Below are positions 7,776-16,426 of a stretch of DNA of 64,000 nucleotides, one piece after another. How positions within the stretch are numbered: the first letter of the stretch is position 1; each line of letters opens with the position of its first letter. The stretch spans positions 18,889-82,888 of the forward strand of contig CALEYW010000086.1 of the NCBI GenBank assembly GCA_937927945.1, written 5' to 3'. This DNA comes from an uncultured candidate division WPS-2 bacterium (lineage in GTDB: Bacteria > Vulcanimicrobiota > Vulcanimicrobiia > Vulcanimicrobiales > Vulcanimicrobiaceae). The translations under genes and the position numbers were made by a program. Under the pieces are notes generated by a model that made no database searches, had not been told where the DNA came from, and was given only the letters and a program-made list of their open reading frames with translations.

Positions 7776-9411
7776 CCAGGTACTGCAACGCGCGCTCGCG
7801 CTCGCGCTTGCCGTCGCGACCATCTCCGGGTGCGCCGCCCAACAGACCGGCACCGCGTCGCCGTACGGCCGCCACGCTTGGACCACGCCGCACGTTCTGC
7901 GCTACGCGACCGGTGAAGACATCGCGGGCCTGAACCCGCACCTCGTCTCGCAGCTCACCGTCTCATTCATGAGCTCGCTGACGATGGCGTGGCTCGTGCG
8001 CTACGATCGCCACAACCGTCCCATCCCGGAGCTCGCGACCGAGGTGCCGTCGCTCGCGAACGGCGGCGTCTCGCACGACGGCAAGACGATCACCTACCAT
8101 TTGCGTCGCGACGCGAAGTGGTCGGACGGCGTGCCGTTCACCAGCGACGACGTGCGGTTCTCGGTCGACGTCGTGCGCAATCCGGCCAACAACGAGCTGA
8201 CGCACCTCGGCTTCGATCTGATCGACCACGTCGACACGCCGGACGCGTACACCGTCGTCTTCCATCTGATTCGTCCGTACAGCGGCTTCTACGTCAACTT
8301 CTTCAGCTCGGGCGGGGCGAACCCGTGCATCCTGCCCAAGCACATCCTCGCCGGCGTGAAAACGATCAACGACGCGCCGTACAACGCGCTGCCGGTCGGG
8401 ATCGGCCCGTTCAAGTACGAGTCGTGGAAACGCGCCGACAGCGTTGTGATGGTGCCGGACCCGCTCTACTTCGGGCGTAAGCCGAAGCTGCAGCGCGTCG
8501 TCTTCAAGATCATCCCGGATCGCAACACGACGCTCACCCAGTTGACGACGCACGAGATCGACCTCTGGCTGCCGGTCCCGGCCGCGTTCGCCGACCGCGT
8601 GCGCACGCTGCCGTCGATCAAAGTGATCCAGCAGCCGTCGTACGCCTACAACCACCTGGATTTCGAGCTCGAGCACCCGGTGATGCGCGACATTGCGGTC
8701 CGACGGGCGTTGCGGCTCGCAGTCGATCGGGCGACGATCCTGGCGAAGATTCGCCACGGCGTCGGCGTGCTGCAAGAGACGCCGTTCGCGCCCGGGCACC
8801 CGCTGTACGTGCAGGAACCGCGCGTGCCGTTCGACCTGCCGGCCGCGAACGACACGCTCGAGCGAGCGGGCTGGCGGCGCGGCCCGGACGGGATCCGGGT
8901 CAAGAACGGGCAGCGGCTCGAATTCACCATCGCCATCGGCACGGGGCTGCCGGACACCGACGCGATGGTGGAACAGTTGCGCCTGTCGTGGGGCCGGATC
9001 GGCGCGCGTTTCTTCGTGAAGCACTATCCATCGCCGGTCTACTTCGGGACCTTCGCCTCGGGCGGCATCATCTACTCGGGGAGGTTCGACGTGGCGTTTT
9101 ACGCCTGGTACACCTCGCCGAACGGCGATCTCACGAACCTCTTCGGCTGCGATCGCATCGCGCCCAAGGGGCAGAACGTCCCGCGCTATTGCAACCGCGC
9201 CGCCGACGCGGCGATGCAGCGGCAGCTCTCGACCTACGTCCCGAGTGAGCAGTACGCCGCCTCGCGCGTCGTGCAGGAGAGCCTCGTCCGCGACGTTCCG
9301 ACGATCGTCACCGACGCGCGCGAGGACCTCTACGCGTTCAACGACGATCTGCGCAACTTCCATCCGAATCAAGTCACCCTGTTCGACGACCTCGTCGACG
9401 CCGACATCTGA
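7771..9411 (+). CDS. ABC transporter substrate-binding lipoprotein, family 5 (copy 2), probable ATT start
   Basis: This is a family 5 solute-binding protein close to copy 3 (TMAWLVRYDRHNRPIPELAT against TMAYLVRYDKHNEPTPELAT). The first conventional in-frame start is the ATG at 7969, but that would delete the signal peptide and first strand. The frame continues upstream through NQVLQRALALALAVATISGC, a clear lipoprotein signal with lipobox ISGC. It reaches an ATT at 7771 preceded by GGGAG at 7-base spacing and overlapping the previous stop as ATTAA. I take ATT as the likely start (546 residues); the CTG at 7783 is the alternative. The binding-protein core includes DGKTITYHLRRDAKWSDG and VGIGPFKYESWKRAD. 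A CX13C pair (FGC...RYC) may form a disulfide. Confidence 0.85.
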   Translation: MNQVLQRALALALAVATISGCAAQQTGTASPYGRHAWTTPHVLRYATGEDIAGLNPHLVSQLTVSFMSSLTMAWLVRYDRHNRPIPELATEVPSLANGGVSHDGKTITYHLRRDAKWSDGVPFTSDDVRFSVDVVRNPANNELTHLGFDLIDHVDTPDAYTVVFHLIRPYSGFYVNFFSSGGANPCILPKHILAGVKTINDAPYNALPVGIGPFKYESWKRADSVVMVPDPLYFGRKPKLQRVVFKIIPDRNTTLTQLTTHEIDLWLPVPAAFADRVRTLPSIKVIQQPSYAYNHLDFELEHPVMRDIAVRRALRLAVDRATILAKIRHGVGVLQETPFAPGHPLYVQEPRVPFDLPAANDTLERAGWRRGPDGIRVKNGQRLEFTIAIGTGLPDTDAMVEQLRLSWGRIGARFFVKHYPSPVYFGTFASGGIIYSGRFDVAFYAWYTSPNGDLTNLFGCDRIAPKGQNVPRYCNRAADAAMQRQLSTYVPSEQYAASRVVQESLVRDVPTIVTDAREDLYAFNDDLRNFHPNQVTLFDDLVDADI

Positions 9412-9421
9412 GGTGCCTCTC

Positions 9422-11098
9422 GTGAATCGACTCCTCGCCATCTCCGCCGCGGCGCTGCTCCTGGCCGGCTGCACCAAGACCGATACCGCGACGACCGCGA
9501 GCGGGACGGGCGCCGCGTCGACGCCGGCGGCCGGCGCTTCCGCGGCGAGCGGCGTGGTGCGCAAGAACAGCTACACCGTTCCGCACACGCTGCGGATCGG
9601 AGACATCCAGGACTTCGACAACCTCAACCCTCACCTCGCCACCGCGCTGCTGCTCGGCAACCTCAGCCAACTCACGATGGCGTACTTGGTGCGCTACGAC
9701 AAGCACAACGAGCCGACGCCCGAACTCGCGACCGAGGTGCCGACCCAGGAGAACGGCGGCATCAGCAAGGACGGTCTGGCGATCACCTGGCACCTCCGCA
9801 AGGGCGTGAGATGGTCGGACGGCGAGCCGTTCGACGGCGACGACGTCGTGTTCTCGACGAACGCGGTGAACAATCCGGCCAACAACGAGATCGGCCGCGA
9901 CGGCTGGGATCTGATCACCAAGATCGACGAGCCCGACAAGTACACGGTCGTCTTCCATCTCAAGAAGAAGTACTCGGGGTACCTGCCGTCGTTCTTCGGC
10001 TCCGCCGGCGCCAACCCGTGCATCTTGCCGAAGCACATCCTCGGAAGCTTGCCGAACATCAACACGGCGCCGTACAACAGCAAGCCGGTCGGGATCGGGC
10101 CATTCCGCTATGCCGAGTGGATTCGCGGCGATCACGTCACGCTGGAGGCGAACCCGTACTACTGGCGCGGGCAGCCGAAGATCCAGAAGGTCATCTACAA
10201 GATCATCCCCGATCGCAACACGCTGCTGACCCAGCTCCAGACGGGCGAGGTCGACCTGTGGACGTATCTCCCGACGGCGTTCGCGACGCGCGCGATGGCG
10301 CTCCCGAACGTGTCATATTTCCGCGGACCGAGCTACCTGTACGCGCATCTCGACTTCAATACGAGCCATCCGGTGCTGCACGAGCTCGCCGTGCGCCAGG
10401 CCCTTCGGCTCGCACTCGACCGCCGCGCGCTCGTCGCAAAGATCAATCACGGCATCGGCATCATCCAGGAGAGCATGATCACGCCGGCGAGCCCGTTCGC
10501 GACGCACGTGCCGTACGTCGAGACGAACGTCGCCAAGGCCAATCAGATCCTCGACGCGGCCGGCTGGAAGCGTGGTCCGGATGGGATTCGCGCCAAGAAC
10601 GGCGTGAAGCTCAACCTCGATTTCGGCGCGATCTCCGGCAGCCCCGACACGGATTCCCGGATCGAGTTGATCCGCTCGAATTGGAGCCGCATCGGCGTAG
10701 CGCTGACGCCGAAACACTACAACTCCGGGCTGTTCTTCCAGAACACCGGCGGCATACTCTACGCAGGCAAATGGGACGTTACGCTGTTCCAGTGGCAGCT
10801 GACGCCGGACGCGGATCTGAATCCCGAGAACTCCTGTACGCTGATCCCGCCGAACGGGCAGAACGTGACGCGCTTGTGCATTCCGGCGCTGCAGCCGCTG
10901 CTCGAACAGCAGAAGGCGACGTACAGCGTCGCCGGGCGGAAGGCGATCGTCGCCAAGGCCGTACCGCTGATCGCCGACAACGTCCCGTACGCGGTGATCA
11001 ACATCTCTGAAGACGTGCACGCATACAACCGCGATCTCACCGGTTGGCACCCGAACAACACGACCCCGTTCGACGACTTCATGAACGTCGACATCTAG
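9422..11098 (+). CDS. ABC transporter substrate-binding lipoprotein, family 5 (copy 3)
   Basis: The 558-residue product is the third tandem family 5 binding protein. GTG at 9422 is preceded by GAGG at 8-base spacing; another in-frame GTG at 9413 overlaps that site and is less likely. The lipobox is LAGC (near residue 15), followed by a Thr/Ala/Ser linker. Core motifs include DGLAITWHLRKGVRWSDG, GANPCILPKHIL and VGIGPFRYAEWIRGD. The CX13C pair (CTLIPPNGQNVTRLC) is shared with copy 2. The TAG stop overlaps the stop of the convergent gene on the palindrome CTAG. Copies 2 and 3 look like a recent duplication. Confidence 0.9.
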   Translation: MNRLLAISAAALLLAGCTKTDTATTASGTGAASTPAAGASAASGVVRKNSYTVPHTLRIGDIQDFDNLNPHLATALLLGNLSQLTMAYLVRYDKHNEPTPELATEVPTQENGGISKDGLAITWHLRKGVRWSDGEPFDGDDVVFSTNAVNNPANNEIGRDGWDLITKIDEPDKYTVVFHLKKKYSGYLPSFFGSAGANPCILPKHILGSLPNINTAPYNSKPVGIGPFRYAEWIRGDHVTLEANPYYWRGQPKIQKVIYKIIPDRNTLLTQLQTGEVDLWTYLPTAFATRAMALPNVSYFRGPSYLYAHLDFNTSHPVLHELAVRQALRLALDRRALVAKINHGIGIIQESMITPASPFATHVPYVETNVAKANQILDAAGWKRGPDGIRAKNGVKLNLDFGAISGSPDTDSRIELIRSNWSRIGVALTPKHYNSGLFFQNTGGILYAGKWDVTLFQWQLTPDADLNPENSCTLIPPNGQNVTRLCIPALQPLLEQQKATYSVAGRKAIVAKAVPLIADNVPYAVINISEDVHAYNRDLTGWHPNNTTPFDDFMNVDI

Positions 11099-12510
11099 CC
11101 AGGGACGGCGCGGTCGCGGCGGCCGGCCAGGCCGATCGCCGCGGCCAAGACGATGCAGCCCGCGAGCGGCAGCGCGCGCAGCGCGCCCCACGCAGGCTCT
11201 CGAGCGTCGAGCCCCGCGGCGCGCTGCTCGTCCGCCCAGACCGCGCTCGCGTCGGCGGCGGCCGGCGCGCGATACCCGGCGGGCAGGCCGTCGGGCCACG
11301 TCGGCGCAGAGACGGCGTGCGCGAGCGGGATCGCGATGCACGCGGCGAGTGCGAGCGTGACGAACGGGGCCAGGTCGGCGCGGCGCATCCGCGGGCCGGC
11401 CCCGAGCGCCGCGAACGCGCAGGCGACCGCGATCCCCTGCGCGAGGATCTGCGGGTTCGCCGCGCCGCGCTGCGCCAGGCCGAACCAGTCGACGAGGACG
11501 AGCGCGGCGGCACTTCCGGCGCACGCGCGCGTGATGCCGCCCGTGCGCACCGCGAGGACGAGCAGCGGGATCGCTTCGATGACGAAATCGTGCTCGTGGA
11601 AGAACGGGACGGCCCAGGGCAGCGCCGCGATCGCCAGCAGCGTGCCGTCGAGCGCGTCGAGCCGCAGACGCACCGTTGCGGCCGCGACGGCGGCCACCGT
11701 CGCCAGCGCGATCGCGGTGCCGAGCGCGGAGGCGAGTTGCGGCGCGACGCCGAGCGACCAGAGGATCGCGGCGGGCGTGTGCTGGATCGCGACCAACGCC
11801 TCGGCGCGCCCGTGTTCGCCCAGCCGATGCAGATATGCGGCCAGGCCGGCGACGCCGCCGCCGGCCGCAAGCGTGAGGAGTGCGAACGCCGTTGCCCCGG
11901 CGAGCGCACCGATCCACGCCGTGCGATCGCGCATGCGCGCGACGAGCGTCAGGGCGAGATTCGGCTGGAGTCCGGCGAGCAGCGTTCCCAGCGCGCCGGC
12001 GGCGATCGAGCCGCGCTCGTAGGCGACCAGCGCGCAGGCGATCCCGGCTGCAGCGAGCATCGCGACCTGTCCGAGCGCGATCGCACTCGTCGCCGGTCCG
12101 GCGCCGAGCGCGAAGAGCGCACCGCCCAAGAGCGGCCGACCGCGCCGCGCGCCGGCCAGCGCGAGCGAAGCGAGGACCAGCGCGGCGAGCGCGCCGATGG
12201 TCAGCACCGTCCACCAGCGCACCGCGAGCGGGTGCGGCAGCCGCGCCAGCGCGCCGAACAGCGGTAACGCCGCGGCGGGGCCGACGTACGGCAGCAATTC
12301 GTCGCGCGACGGATCGACGCCGTCGATCGTGCGCTCGACGGCCCAGATGGCGCGCGACCACGGGTCGCCCCCGGCGTTCCAGGTCGCGCCGGCCGCGTAG
12401 TACGCCTCGAAATCGCGCGCGAACGGGCCTTGGGTCGGCGGCGGACGGAACAGCGTGAACGCCAGCGCGATCGCGATCAGCGCGCCGGCGATGCCGAGGC
12501 TACGTGGCAG
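11095..12510 (-). CDS. GT87-like (DUF2029) polyprenol-dependent mannosyltransferase, membrane protein
   Basis: This hydrophobic protein (about 471 residues, ten or more membrane segments) resembles the GT87/DUF2029 glycosyltransferases, which move mannose-type sugars from polyprenyl phosphate donors outside the membrane. The N-terminal pattern FARDFEAYYAAGATWNAGGD followed by PW is the typical first-loop motif. The first ordinary in-frame start is TTG at 12297, but that would cut off this motif. Upstream the frame is open to a CTG at 12510 that overlaps the stop of the preceding gene, with no ATG, GTG or TTG in between. I therefore place the start there, tentatively. It follows an unknown gene and an M50 protease gene in the same direction. 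Confidence 0.6.
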   Translation of the reverse strand: MPRSLGIAGALIAIALAFTLFRPPPTQGPFARDFEAYYAAGATWNAGGDPWSRAIWAVERTIDGVDPSRDELLPYVGPAAALPLFGALARLPHPLAVRWWTVLTIGALAALVLASLALAGARRGRPLLGGALFALGAGPATSAIALGQVAMLAAAGIACALVAYERGSIAAGALGTLLAGLQPNLALTLVARMRDRTAWIGALAGATAFALLTLAAGGGVAGLAAYLHRLGEHGRAEALVAIQHTPAAILWSLGVAPQLASALGTAIALATVAAVAAATVRLRLDALDGTLLAIAALPWAVPFFHEHDFVIEAIPLLVLAVRTGGITRACAGSAAALVLVDWFGLAQRGAANPQILAQGIAVACAFAALGAGPRMRRADLAPFVTLALAACIAIPLAHAVSAPTWPDGLPAGYRAPAAADASAVWADEQRAAGLDAREPAWGALRALPLAGCIVLAAAIGLAGRRDRAVPG

Positions 12511-13057
12511 CGTACAGCCCGAGGCGCTCGACGCGGCCGTCGTTGCCCATCACGTAGGCGACACCGCCCGGAAAGCGCGCTTCATATGCTTCGGCGTAGA
12601 CGACCGGCGCCGGTCCGCCGACCGCGGTCGTGTAGCGGGCATCGAGGCCGCTGGTCGCAGCGGCGAGCGCGACGTCGCCGGGCGAGAGCCGGAACGGGCC
12701 GTAGTCGCGCGCTGCGAGTCCCTGTGCGCGATCGGCTTTGGGCAGGTAGTACTCGAGCGCGATCAGGATCGCGTCGCGATAGAACAGGCTCAGGAAATTG
12801 CGCCCGCCGCCCTCGCGCGACGCGTAGGTGTGCCAGCCGCGCATCGGATACGAGAACGCGACGCCGAAGGCGCGTTCGACGTCGGTCCGCGTCGTCGTGC
12901 CGAGCTCGAACACGAGCCGTTCGTTCGACAGCACCACCGGCCGGTCGAGCGGCGCGGGCGGAACGTTGCGGCGCGCGCGGTTCGCTTCGTGCACCTTCGC
13001 CAGGATCTCGACGGCGCGCTGCATCGCGAAATCCGGCGCGCGATCGTCGTCGCTCAC
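12500..13057 (-). CDS. Conserved-looking protein of unknown function
   Basis: The 185-residue protein has no family I can name. It has no signal peptide or membrane segment. It begins VSDDDRAPDFAMQRAVEILAKVHEANRARR and then has a mixed alpha/beta region with ERLVFELGTTTRTDVERAFG, FSYPMRGWHTY and YRDAILIALEYYLP. The pattern (a threonine-rich turn, then DVERAFG) recalls small-outer-membrane-assembly or BamE-like folds, but I would not assign it. GTG at 13057 overlaps the stop of the M50 gene (GTGA), so translation is coupled to it. Confidence 0.6.
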   Translation of the reverse strand: MSDDDRAPDFAMQRAVEILAKVHEANRARRNVPPAPLDRPVVLSNERLVFELGTTTRTDVERAFGVAFSYPMRGWHTYASREGGGRNFLSLFYRDAILIALEYYLPKADRAQGLAARDYGPFRLSPGDVALAAATSGLDARYTTAVGGPAPVVYAEAYEARFPGGVAYVMGNDGRVERLGLYAAT

Positions 13058-13893
13058 CCGCGCTGGGCCACGTTGGTCGCCGCCGCTCCGGCGATGCCGA
13101 GCAGGATGAGTCCGAGATACGCGAGGCCGCCGATCGCACGCTGGAACCCGGTCAGCCGCACCGCGCGCGGATCGATCTCGCCGCGCCACAGAGCGATCCA
13201 GCGCGGCACCGCGTTGAACGCGATCAGCAGCAAGATGATCAGGCCGAACGGCGAGAAGCCGACGAGGAACATGTACGCCAGGAAGATCGGGATGCCGAGA
13301 AACCACAGCCGTGCGTCGAGCGCGCCGGCGATCGCGCCGCCGTCGAGCATCGGGATCGGCATCAGGTTGAAGAAGTTGATGAAGAAGCCGATGTAGGCGC
13401 AGGCGATCCAAAAGTGCTGGCCCGTTTGCAGACCGTAGACCCAGCACGTCGTGGCGGCCGCGATGCCGAACAGCGGTCCCGCGATCGCGGCCGCCAGGTT
13501 CTGCGCCGGGGTTCCGCCGTGGCTGGAGACGAACGCGCCCAGGCCCGGGATGAACATCGGCAGGTTCACCGGGACGCCGAAATTGCGCCAGGTCAGGTAG
13601 TGCCCGAGCTCGTGCACGAGGATCATCAGCACGAAGACGATCGCGATCTTCCACCCGCCGAAGAGCGCCGCGTACAGCACCACCGAGAAGAACATCGACC
13701 CGAAGCTCAGGAGCACTTTGGACCCGAGGAAGATCCACTTGAAGTTCAACAGGAGCAACAGCGCGGTCTTGAACTTCGCGATCAGCAGTCCCAGCCCGAC
13801 GAGCACGCCGCCGGCGGTCCTGGCGCGCCGCCCGGGGCTCGGTCGTTCCGCCGGTGCGTCCAAGGGCGGCTGGGGCGGATCCTGATCGTGCAT
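13054..13893 (-). CDS. Site-2 protease family protein (peptidase M50)
   Basis: This 279-residue intramembrane zinc metalloprotease has about six membrane segments. HELGH (about residues 94-98) is the zinc and catalytic motif inside a hydrophobic helix. NLMPIPMLDGG near residue 170 supplies the third zinc ligand. Such proteins cleave membrane-embedded substrates, for example anti-sigma factors, though housekeeping M50 members without PDZ domains are common. No PDZ domain is visible here. The start is ATG at 13893. The gene is divergent from the kinase-like gene with 59 bases between start codons, so a promoter must lie in that gap. The Pro/Arg-rich N-terminus is likely cytoplasmic. Confidence 0.85.
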   Translation of the reverse strand: MHDQDPPQPPLDAPAERPSPGRRARTAGGVLVGLGLLIAKFKTALLLLLNFKWIFLGSKVLLSFGSMFFSVVLYAALFGGWKIAIVFVLMILVHELGHYLTWRNFGVPVNLPMFIPGLGAFVSSHGGTPAQNLAAAIAGPLFGIAAATTCWVYGLQTGQHFWIACAYIGFFINFFNLMPIPMLDGGAIAGALDARLWFLGIPIFLAYMFLVGFSPFGLIILLLIAFNAVPRWIALWRGEIDPRAVRLTGFQRAIGGLAYLGLILLGIAGAAATNVAQRG

Positions 13894-13952
13894 CCTGGGG
13901 TGCTTCTCGGTCGGGGCGTCTCGCTCCGCGAGCGTCGCGGGACGATCGCGCC

Positions 13953-14924
13953 GTGACCGCCGGCGACGCGCTGGCGCTCGCGGTGCTGTTCGGCATCGAC
14001 GTGCGCGGCGCGGCGGTGAGACCGCTCGCCGGAGGGTACTCGAACGAGAGCATGCGGATCGACGCGGCGGCGGGCAGCTACGTCGCGCGCCGCTACGGCC
14101 GGCTCCACGTGAGCCGCGGCGCGATCGCCTTCGAGCACGTCGTGATCGCGCACGCCGCCCGCCGCATGGACGAGATCGTCGCGCCGCTGCGCACCGCCGA
14201 CGGCGAGACGATCGTCGCACCCGCGGGCGGCGGCCTCGCGTCCGTTTCACCGTACGTCGCCGGAGAGACGGGGCGGCGCGATCTCGCGACCGCTTGCGCC
14301 GCCGCGCGCGTGCTCGCGCGCTTCCACCGCGCGGTACGCGACGTGCACGTCGTCTCCGGACTGCGGACCGCACGCTTTCTCGGCACGCTCCCCTGGTTGC
14401 GCGAGCGGTTCCTGCGCAATGCCGCCGATCCGCTGGTCGGGCGAAAGCTCGATTGGACCGCACTCGTCACCGCCACCACGGCCGCCGCGGCACGCGTCGC
14501 GCCGCGGGCAGGGGACTTACCGAGCGTGATCGTCCACGGAGATCCGAACCCGGGCAACGTCGTCTGCGTCGAACCGGGTGTCGTGCGCGGTCTGATCGAT
14601 TTCGACTTCGTCCACGAGACCGAGCGCGTCTACGACGTCGGCGCCCTGATCGACGAGTTTGCGCGTCCCGGCGACGACGCCGCGCTCGATCTCGCGCTCG
14701 TCTCGCCGCTGGTCGCGGCTTACGCCGGCGAGGCACCGCTGAGCGCAACCGAGCGCGCGACCTTACCGGACGCGCTGCTGCGCCACGCCGCGACGCTCGC
14801 CTGGTACGTCGCGACCCGGCACGGCGAGCGTATTCCGGGCGACATCGGCAGCGCCGGCCGCTACGCCGCGCGGGTCGCGGAGATCGCCGCCAACGTCGAC
14901 GCGATTCGCAGCGCGGCCGAATGA
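13953..14924 (+). CDS. Aminoglycoside phosphotransferase (APH)/ChoK-fold kinase family protein
   Basis: The 323-residue protein has the protein-kinase-like APH fold. IVHGDPNPGN near residue 193 is the catalytic loop, and GLIDFDFVHETERVYDVGAL is the metal-binding segment with the usual following Asp. The N-terminal GGYSNESMRID is a weak nucleotide loop. Relatives include homoserine kinase type II, choline/ethanolamine kinase and antibiotic kinases, so the substrate is unknown. GTG at 13953 is chosen because it begins the conserved domain; the frame is open further upstream, but there it overlaps the divergent gene. The next small gene overlaps its stop by 4 bases (ATGA). Confidence 0.75.
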   Translation: MTAGDALALAVLFGIDVRGAAVRPLAGGYSNESMRIDAAAGSYVARRYGRLHVSRGAIAFEHVVIAHAARRMDEIVAPLRTADGETIVAPAGGGLASVSPYVAGETGRRDLATACAAARVLARFHRAVRDVHVVSGLRTARFLGTLPWLRERFLRNAADPLVGRKLDWTALVTATTAAAARVAPRAGDLPSVIVHGDPNPGNVVCVEPGVVRGLIDFDFVHETERVYDVGALIDEFARPGDDAALDLALVSPLVAAYAGEAPLSATERATLPDALLRHAATLAWYVATRHGERIPGDIGSAGRYAARVAEIAANVDAIRSAAE

Positions 14925-15037
14925 CGCGCGTCGTACGGGTGCTGTTGTGGATCGGGCTGATCGGCGCCGTCCTCGTCGTCGTCGTGATGACGTGGCACCC
15001 GTGGCTGACGCCGTGGACAGGACGTCCGCCTCGCTGA
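14921..15037 (+). CDS. Small single-span membrane protein
   Basis: A 38-residue reading frame starts at an ATG overlapping the kinase stop (ATGA). It encodes a basic start (MTRVVRV) followed by one strong hydrophobic helix (LLWIGLIGAVLVVVVMTW) and a Pro/Arg tail. Position and composition support a real translationally coupled micro-protein, but there is no homology to confirm it. It may help anchor the neighbouring NADH dehydrogenase; that is speculation. Confidence 0.45.
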   Translation: MTRVVRVLLWIGLIGAVLVVVVMTWHPWLTPWTGRPPR

Positions 15038-15072
15038 CCGGTATCGCCGCTGGGGTGTCGAACCTGCCCGCG

Positions 15073-16395
15073 GTGAGCAAGCAGCGGATCGTGATCCTGG
15101 GCGGAGGGTTCGCCGGCGTCGCGGTCGCGCGACGCTTGGAACGCCGCTTGCGGCCCGACGAGGCCGACGTGACGATCGTCAGCCGCGACAACTTCACGCT
15201 GTTCACCCCGATGCTGCCCGAGGTCAGTTCCGGCGGCATCGAAACGCGGCACATCGTGACGCCGGTGCGCGCGCAGCTGCGGCACACGACGTTCGTGCTC
15301 GGCGAGATCGTGCGCATCGACCTCGACCTGCGTGAGGTCGACGCGCAGCATCCGATCACGGGCGACGTCGCAAAGCTGCAGTACGATCAGCTCGTGCTCG
15401 CGCTCGGCAGCGTGACGTCGACCTTCGGCATCCCGGGCGTCACGGAGCACACGCTGCCGCTCAAGACGATCGAGGACGCCGAGACGCTGCGCAACCGCAT
15501 CATCGCCGCGCTCGAGCAGGTGGTCGTGACGAAACCGGGGCCGGAGCGCGACCGTCTGCTGACCTTCTCGGTCGTCGGCGGCGGCTACACGGGGTGCGAG
15601 GTCGCGGGGGAACTCGTCGACCTGTTCCGGTCGGTCGTGCCGTTCTACCGCCCGTTGCGCTTGAGTGACGTACGGATGGTCGTGATCGAGGCCGGCCGGG
15701 CGCTCTTACCGGACCTGCCCCCGCAGATGGGCGCCTACACGGAGCGCAACCTGCGCCGGCGCAAGGTCGAGCTCGTGATCGGCGACGGCGTGACGCGCAT
15801 CGACGAACGCGGCATCGCGCTGCAATCGGGCGCGATCATTCCGTGCGCGACCATCGTGTGGAGCGCCGGCGTGCGTCCGAGCCCTGTCCTCAAAGACTTG
15901 CCGGGAGTCGAACACGCGCGCAACGGCGGGCTCGTCGTCCACCCCGACATGTCGGTCGTCGGGCGCAGCGGGGTGTGGGCGCTCGGCGACTGCGCGTGGG
16001 TGCCGATGAAGACCGCTGCCGACTTGGCCGACAAGAACGCGTGGTACCCCGCGACCGCGCAGCACGCGATTCGCGAAGGCCCGGCGCTCGCCGACAATCT
16101 CGTCGCGACGCTGCGCAACGAGCCGACCAAACCGTTCCGCTACACGTCGATGGGCACGATGGCATCGCTCGGCGCGCGGCGCGGCGTCGCACTGCTGCCG
16201 GGCGATTTCGTGCTGACCGGCTTTCCGGCGTGGGCATTGTGGCGCACGTACTATCTCGCGCGGCTGCCCGGCCTCGACCGGCGCTTTCGCGTCATGCTGG
16301 ACTGGACGCTGGGCGTACTGTTTCCACGCGACATCGCCGAGATGCGCCTCTACACCGAGCGCGGCCGTTCGGAGACACACCGGCCGCCGGCTTGA
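15073..16395 (+). CDS. ndh: Type II NADH dehydrogenase (NDH-2), FAD-dependent
   Basis: The 440-residue flavoprotein transfers electrons from NADH to quinone without pumping protons. The FAD site VILGGGFAGVAVARRL lies at the start. The NAD site SVVGGGYTGCEVAGEL is near residue 165. The FAD-contacting GVWALGDCAWVP is near residue 300. The C-terminus (ALWRTYYLARLPGLDRRFRV) is the amphipathic membrane-binding region of NDH-2 enzymes. Several GTG codons are possible starts; 15073 begins exactly at the Rossmann strand, and 15055 and 15013 are alternatives. No strong ribosome site distinguishes them. Confidence 0.85.
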   Translation: MSKQRIVILGGGFAGVAVARRLERRLRPDEADVTIVSRDNFTLFTPMLPEVSSGGIETRHIVTPVRAQLRHTTFVLGEIVRIDLDLREVDAQHPITGDVAKLQYDQLVLALGSVTSTFGIPGVTEHTLPLKTIEDAETLRNRIIAALEQVVVTKPGPERDRLLTFSVVGGGYTGCEVAGELVDLFRSVVPFYRPLRLSDVRMVVIEAGRALLPDLPPQMGAYTERNLRRRKVELVIGDGVTRIDERGIALQSGAIIPCATIVWSAGVRPSPVLKDLPGVEHARNGGLVVHPDMSVVGRSGVWALGDCAWVPMKTAADLADKNAWYPATAQHAIREGPALADNLVATLRNEPTKPFRYTSMGTMASLGARRGVALLPGDFVLTGFPAWALWRTYYLARLPGLDRRFRVMLDWTLGVLFPRDIAEMRLYTERGRSETHRPPA

Positions 16396-16420
16396 CAGGC
16401 ACGGCAGAAGGCCCTATTCT
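16392..16420 (+). promoter_or_regulatory. Sigma70-type promoter predicting a leaderless mRNA
   Basis: TTGACA (16392-16397), a 17-base spacer and TATTCT (16415-16420) form a near-consensus promoter. Transcription would begin 6-8 bases after the -10 box, that is at the ATG at 16427. The message would be leaderless, and no Shine-Dalgarno sequence precedes this gene. Confidence 0.7.
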
Positions 16421-16426
16421 GCAACT

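Noticed and set aside
12430..13956. Long plus-strand frame opposite the M50 and unknown genes
   Set aside because: It is Arg/Asp/Glu-rich with no domains, while the minus strand encodes a clear HELGH protease with membrane helices. It is a codon-bias shadow.
15013..15072. Upstream GTG starts for the NADH dehydrogenase
   Set aside because: They add residues without conservation or a ribosome site; GTG at 15073 starts directly at the FAD strand.
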